Of a DNA stretch of 9,060 bases, positions 5,871-9,060 are shown piece by piece. Source of the stretch: Flemingiibacterium sp045534235 (GTDB taxonomy: Bacteria; Bacillota; Clostridia; Oscillospirales; CAG-272). Made by a program: the position numbers and the translations under genes. Below the pieces are notes generated by a model that saw nothing but the letters and a program-made list of their open reading frames with translations, was not told the DNA's origin and made no database searches. The number at the start of each line of letters is the position of its first letter. Position 1 is the first letter of the stretch. Location: positions 1 through 9,060 of the forward strand of contig JAZSJI010000115.1 of assembly GCA_045534235.1 (NCBI GenBank), in the 5' to 3' direction.

Positions 5871-6431
5871 ATGTATTGCACTAATTGCGGTAAGGAATGT
5901 AATAATGACGAAAAATTCTGCACCGACTGCGGAACACCCATAAATGCTGTACAGGCGCAGACTGCGGCTTCGGTACCGGCAGTAGAGGCAACCGAGAGCG
6001 TGCCGGCAGACTCGAAAAAAGAAAAAAAGAAGTTCAACGTTTTTGCGATCGTAGGCTTTGTACTGTCGCTTGTGAGCTTTCTTGGCGGTCCGGGCACGGT
6101 AGTTTTGGGGCCGCTCGCAGGACTTATTTTCTCTATCGTGGCGCTGGTTCAGATAAAGAAGAATTCTCAAAAGGGAAAAGGGCTCGCGGTAGCGGGCGTT
6201 ATACTCGGTGCGATCTCGACGGCGGTTACGCTGGTGGTTACGATCTTTACCACGCTGTTCTCGTACGCGTTTCCTGAATTTTTGAGAATGATAATTAACT
6301 ACGTTGCGCCCGAGCTGCTCTCGATGGTCGGCGACCAGATAGAAACGGGTGTATCGGATATAATCCGCGATCTGATAGGCGATTTTAACCTTTCCGAGTA
6401 TTTGAAGGAGCTGTTCGCGTCTATCTTCTGA
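5871..6431 (+). CDS. Zinc-ribbon membrane protein with DUF4190-like core
   Basis: A 186-residue protein of unknown function. It opens with a small zinc ribbon, MYCTNC...FCTDCG, using C3, C6, C17 and C20. A flexible Ala/Glu/Val linker ending in a lysine-rich stretch (about 25-55) follows. Next is a hydrophobic region resembling DUF4190: FAIVGFVLSLVSFLGG (58-73), VVLGPLAGLIFSIVALVQI (77-95), a cytoplasmic KKNSQKGKG turn, then AVAGVILGAISTAVTLVVTIF (106-126). The last 55 residues are a helical, acidic tail (VGDQIETGVSDIIRDLIG...YLKELFASIF) that I do not recognise. The ATG at 5871 has AGAGGA (5858-5863) 7 bases upstream. An in-frame GTG at 5826 coincides with the predicted transcription start and has no Shine-Dalgarno, so it is not used. 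Monocistronic, divergent from the lipoprotein operon. Confidence 0.85.
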   Translation: MYCTNCGKECNNDEKFCTDCGTPINAVQAQTAASVPAVEATESVPADSKKEKKKFNVFAIVGFVLSLVSFLGGPGTVVLGPLAGLIFSIVALVQIKKNSQKGKGLAVAGVILGAISTAVTLVVTIFTTLFSYAFPEFLRMIINYVAPELLSMVGDQIETGVSDIIRDLIGDFNLSEYLKELFASIF

Positions 6432-6453
6432 TGCCGTTACTAATTAAAATAAG

Positions 6454-6491
6454 AAAACGCTCCGGGGCTTTTCTCGGGGCGTTTGTTTTTT
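6454..6491. terminator. Bidirectional Rho-independent terminator between the zinc-ribbon gene and rnpB
   Basis: AAACGCTCC (6455-6463) pairs with GGGGCGTTT (6476-6484) with one G:U across a 12-base loop, followed on the plus strand by TTTGTTTTTT to 6491, 23 bases after the zinc-ribbon stop. Read on the minus strand the same stem is followed by TCTTATTTTAATT, just past the rnpB 3' end, so it can stop both convergent transcripts. Confidence 0.85.
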
Positions 6492-6498
6492 AAATAGT

Positions 6499-6867
6499 GC
6501 GACCTTGCCTGTAAGCCGGGTTCTGTCGAGGACGGTCATCTATCTTCGCTTGACGTTACCGCCAAGCTTCACGGCAGAGCCGTGTGCCACCTATGAGATC
6601 TGTCGGGCAAACAGCCGCGCTGTGCGCGGATCTCAACGGTGTTGCTTCGGATAGGGTTTACAGCGGACCTATGTTACCATAGGAACTCGTGAGCTCTTAC
6701 CTCGCGTTTCCACCCTTACCGTCAAAGGACGGCGGTCTATTTCTGTTGCACTTTCCCGGAGGTCACCCTCGGCGGACGTTATCCGTTATCCTGCCCTGTG
6801 AAGCCCGGACTTTCCTCACGGTAATAGCTTTCGGCACCATACCGCGCGATCGTCCGACAAAGTCGCG
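6499..6867 (-). ncRNA. rnpB: RNase P RNA, bacterial type A
   Basis: Catalytic RNA of RNase P, which cuts the 5' leader from tRNA precursors. On the minus strand the conserved 5' block GAGGAAAGTCCGGGCTTC (6800-6817) and the 3' block ACAGAACCCGGCTTAC (6511-6526) are intact; together they form the universal P4/core region. The J11/12-type block with GGTAAGGGTGGAAACG and GGTAAGAGCTCACGAG, and AAACCCTATCCGAAGCAA, are also present. The terminal P1 helix can be drawn: GCGACTTTG (6858-6866) pairs with CAAGGTCGC (6499-6507), 9 bp with one G:U, which sets the ends to within a few bases. At about 369 nt it fits type A, common in Clostridia. It has its own consensus promoter and a downstream terminator. 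An open frame on the plus strand across it is spurious. Confidence 0.97.
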
Positions 6868-6872
6868 CCAAT

Positions 6873-6901
6873 ATTATACCACGCGGCGGTGCTTTTGTCA
6901 A
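6873..6901 (-). promoter_or_regulatory. Consensus sigma-A promoter of rnpB
   Basis: On the minus strand TTGACA (6896-6901) and TATAAT (6873-6878) are both perfect matches, 17 bases apart. The expected start, near 6866-6867, coincides with the first base of the P1 helix, which supports both the promoter and the RNA boundary. A strong promoter fits an abundant stable RNA. Confidence 0.92.
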
Positions 6902-6938
6902 GTGTGCGGGCGCGGTGAAAATATTTACACTTATCCTA

Positions 6939-6972
6939 TTGAAGTTGGCGCTTCGGTGTGGTACAATATAAT
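6939..6972 (+). promoter_or_regulatory. Promoter of the cca-thiI operon
   Basis: Two overlapping readings exist. TTGAAG (6939-6944) is 17 bases from TACAAT (6962-6967), which has an upstream TGG as extended -10. Alternatively TTGGCG (6945-6950) is 16 bases from a perfect TATAAT (6967-6972). Either places the start near 6974-6980, about 30 bases before the cca ATG. It is divergent from the rnpB promoter 38 bases away. Confidence 0.65.
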
Positions 6973-7006
6973 GTATTGTATTCTTTCTTGGCGAGGTGAG
7001 AGGTGT

Positions 7007-8209
7007 ATGACTGATATAAAGATACCCGAAAACGTGCTGTCCGTCATCGCTGCTCTCTCGCAAAACGGATACGAGGCGTACGTTGTCGGCGGATGTGTTC
7101 GCGACGCGCTGCTCGGACGCGAGCCAAACGACTGGGACGTTACCACGTCGGCGAGGCCCGAGGCGATACTGGAGATATTCTCCGAGCGAGAGGGCTTTCA
7201 CGCAATACCTACGGGTATCGCTCACGGCACAGTTACCGTCGTAGCGCGCGGTGAGCCCATAGAGGTGACGACCTACCGTATCGACGGCGAATATTCTGAC
7301 AGCCGGCACCCCGACAGCGTGGATTTTACAGATGACATTACAGCGGATCTCGCAAGACGCGATTTTACAGTGAACGCAATGGCATATTCGCCGGAGCGTG
7401 GACTTGTCGACGAGTACGGCGGTGTGCGTGATCTTGAGTTGAAAGTCATTCGTTGCGTTGGCGATGCGCGCGAGCGCTTTTCGGAGGACGCACTGCGCAT
7501 TATGCGCGCGCTTCGGTTTTCTGCACAGCTTGGATTTGATATCGAAAAAGACACCGCCGATGCGGCACGCGAGCTTGTGGGCTTGCTTGATAACATCGCG
7601 AAGGAGCGCATAACCGCGGAGCTGTCAAAGCTTCTTTTGGGACGCGACGCGGCGAGGGTGCTACGCACTTACGCAGACATTCTGCTGCATATATTGCCGA
7701 TGCTTGATAAAGCTTCGATTTTGTCAGCAAGCGAGCGCGTTTCGCACGTTTCTGACGCTTCCCTTCCGCTTATGCTTGCAATGCTTTTTGCGGATGCGTC
7801 GAACGCCGCCGGCGAGTTTTTTATGCAGCTTCGCTTTACTAACAGGAACGCGAGGGAAACGTTTAGTATACTCAAACACAAAAATTCGCCGATATGCGAC
7901 AAAATTGCAGTAAAGCATCTTTGCCGTGACGTCGGAACGGACATCGCGCGCGATGTGATAGAGTTAAAACACGCTATGGGCGAGGACACCGTGGCGGCGA
8001 GCGGATATCTTCGCGAAATCACGGAGCGCGGCGAGTGCTATTCTATCGCACAGCTCAATATTGACGGGCGCGAGCTTCTCGCTCTCGGATATGAACCTAT
8101 AGCGCTCGGGAAAACGCTTGATGCGCTGCTCGAGGCGGTTATTTCGGGAAAGCTGAAAAACAACAAAAACGATCTTAGAAACGCGGCTTGCCGCATCTTG
8201 AAAGGATAA
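7007..8209 (+). CDS. cca: tRNA nucleotidyltransferase (CCA-adding enzyme), class II
   Basis: Adds or repairs the 3' CCA (or part of it) of tRNA without a nucleic acid template. It has 400 residues. The nucleotidyltransferase head is clear: GYEAYVVGGCVRD (21-33), the metal-binding D-W-D (D42, D44) in NDWDVTTSA, IPTGIAHGTVTV (67-78), ARRDFTVNAMAY (116-127), then the SEDALRIMRALRF block (159-171) that reads the incoming nucleotide. The rest is the helical body and tail. Sequence alone does not show whether it adds all of CCA or only A or CC. The ATG at 7007 follows AGGTGAG (6994-7000) at 6 bases and directly precedes the first recognisable family sequence. The frame stays open upstream to 6689, but that stretch runs antisense through rnpB and upstream of the promoter. 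First gene of an operon with thiI. Confidence 0.95.
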   Translation: MTDIKIPENVLSVIAALSQNGYEAYVVGGCVRDALLGREPNDWDVTTSARPEAILEIFSEREGFHAIPTGIAHGTVTVVARGEPIEVTTYRIDGEYSDSRHPDSVDFTDDITADLARRDFTVNAMAYSPERGLVDEYGGVRDLELKVIRCVGDARERFSEDALRIMRALRFSAQLGFDIEKDTADAARELVGLLDNIAKERITAELSKLLLGRDAARVLRTYADILLHILPMLDKASILSASERVSHVSDASLPLMLAMLFADASNAAGEFFMQLRFTNRNARETFSILKHKNSPICDKIAVKHLCRDVGTDIARDVIELKHAMGEDTVAASGYLREITERGECYSIAQLNIDGRELLALGYEPIALGKTLDALLEAVISGKLKNNKNDLRNAACRILKG

Positions 8210-8215
8210 ACAACA

Positions 8216-9060
8216 ATGAAGGAAGTTCTTCTCTGTAAATACGGCGAGCTTATTTTGAAGGGCGCCAACAAATCTTATTTTGAAAATCTGCTTTTAAAGG
8301 AGCTTCGTACACGCGTAAAGCGCGCGGGCGAGTTTGATATAAGCTCCGCGCAAAGCACGATCTATATCGAACCGAAGGATGATTTTGCTGACATCGAGCT
8401 TGCACTTGAATACGCAAAAAAAGTGTTTGGTATCGTGTCTATCGACCGCGCGGTTGTGGTTGAAAAGAATCTTGAGGCGATAAAGGCGGCGGCGAAGGAA
8501 TATTTGCCGCAGTTCCTCGTCGGCGCGAGAACCTTCAAGGCCGATGCAAGGCGCTCGGATAAGACGTTTCCGCTTAAATCTCCCGAGCTTATGCGCGAGG
8601 TTGGCGGAGCGGTGCTCGAGGCTTGCCCAAGACTTCGTGTTGACGTGCACAACCCCGACGTTACCGTTCGCGTTGAGATACGCGAGCGCGGTGCGTACGT
8701 TCACGCAGGCGGCGTAAAGGGTGCGGGCGGTATGCCGCTCGGCTCAAGCGGAAAGGGACTTTTGCTCCTTTCGGGCGGTATCGACAGCCCCGTTGCGGGA
8801 TATATGATAGCAAAGCGCGGAGTAACGCTTGAGGCGCTCCATTTCGAGAGCTTCCCGTACACGTCCGAGCGCGCCAAGGAGAAGGTGCTCGAGCTTGCGC
8901 GGCTTCTGTGCGAGTACACTACGCAGATAAAGGTGCACGTTATATCGCTCACGCATATTCAAGAGGAGCTTCGCCGCGCCTACGATGAGGATTACTTCAC
9001 GCTCTTACTTCGCCGGTATATGATGACGCTTGCCGAGCGCGATGCAAGACGCAACCACTG
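8216..9060 (+). CDS. thiI: tRNA 4-thiouridine synthetase ThiI (partial, C-terminus beyond the window)
   Basis: ATP-dependent enzyme that adenylates U8 of tRNA and inserts sulfur to give 4-thiouridine; in some bacteria it also serves thiazole synthesis. The first 281 codons are visible, read in frame with no stop to the right edge; Firmicutes ThiI without a rhodanese domain is about 390-400 residues. The N-terminus MKEVLLCKYGELILKGANKS starts the ferredoxin-like domain, the THUMP domain follows (about 60-165, with FKADARRSDKTFP at 107-119), and the PP-loop domain begins with LLLLSGGIDSPVAGYMIAKRG (182-202), SGGIDS binding ATP. Whether a C-terminal rhodanese domain exists cannot be seen. The ATG at 8216 is 6 bases after the cca stop, with AAAGGA (8201-8206) in the end of cca, so the two are cotranscribed. 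A cysteine desulfurase such as the nearby nifS would supply sulfur. Confidence 0.96.
   Translation, partial: MKEVLLCKYGELILKGANKSYFENLLLKELRTRVKRAGEFDISSAQSTIYIEPKDDFADIELALEYAKKVFGIVSIDRAVVVEKNLEAIKAAAKEYLPQFLVGARTFKADARRSDKTFPLKSPELMREVGGAVLEACPRLRVDVHNPDVTVRVEIRERGAYVHAGGVKGAGGMPLGSSGKGLLLLSGGIDSPVAGYMIAKRGVTLEALHFESFPYTSERAKEKVLELARLLCEYTTQIKVHVISLTHIQEELRRAYDEDYFTLLLRRYMMTLAERDARRNH

Noticed and set aside
6689..7006. Upstream in-frame extension of the cca reading frame
   Set aside because: It runs antisense through rnpB and across both divergent promoters, has no family similarity, and the ATG at 7007 has a good ribosome site next to the first conserved residues.
1..9060. Mobile elements, CRISPR arrays, tRNA genes or defence systems
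   Set aside because: No transposase or integrase coding, no regularly spaced repeat units with spacers, and no cloverleaf with TTCGA-type arms was found in the gaps; the accounted-for genes fill the window.

Overview
The window looks like ordinary chromosome from an anaerobic, low-to-mid GC Gram-positive bacterium of the Clostridia, probably an Oscillospirales/Ruminococcaceae-type gut organism. The grounds are a pyruvate:ferredoxin oxidoreductase gene, Shine-Dalgarno sites of the AGGAGG/AAAGGA type, promoters close to the TTGACA-17-TATAAT consensus, AT-rich gaps between roughly half-GC genes, and an RNase P RNA whose conserved blocks fit bacterial type A. TGA is used as a stop. The lineage is an inference from gene content and style, not from a search. 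I see no phage, transposon, CRISPR array or defence genes.

Layout: the 5' end of nifJ (minus strand, running off the left edge) with its promoter; a small ribbon-helix-helix (RHH) regulator (minus); divergent from it comM, a YifB/Mg-chelatase-like AAA+ protein (plus). A 193-base convergent gap after comM is packed with DnaA-box-like nonamers and a 17-bp hairpin. Then comes a minus-strand operon transcribed as lipoprotein - nifS (cysteine desulfurase) - proA (glutamate-5-semialdehyde dehydrogenase). Divergent from it is a plus-strand zinc-ribbon/DUF4190-like membrane protein. Next is rnpB (RNase P RNA, minus), sharing a bidirectional terminator with the zinc-ribbon gene. Last, divergent from rnpB, is a cca-thiI operon (plus), with thiI running off the right edge.

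How the genes relate: rnpB, cca and thiI all serve tRNA (5' end processing, 3' CCA addition, 4-thiouridine formation), and nifS makes the cysteine-derived persulfide that ThiI-type enzymes use, although it sits in a separate, opposite-strand operon about 3 kb away. proA is one step of proline synthesis; its usual partner proB is not in the window. nifJ is central anaerobic metabolism. Most coding content is housekeeping. The unexplained signal is in the gaps: the DnaA-box cluster at 2478-2672, a perfect 12-bp inverted repeat overlapping the comM -35 next to the RHH gene, and a tandem repeat between the divergent lipoprotein and zinc-ribbon promoters.
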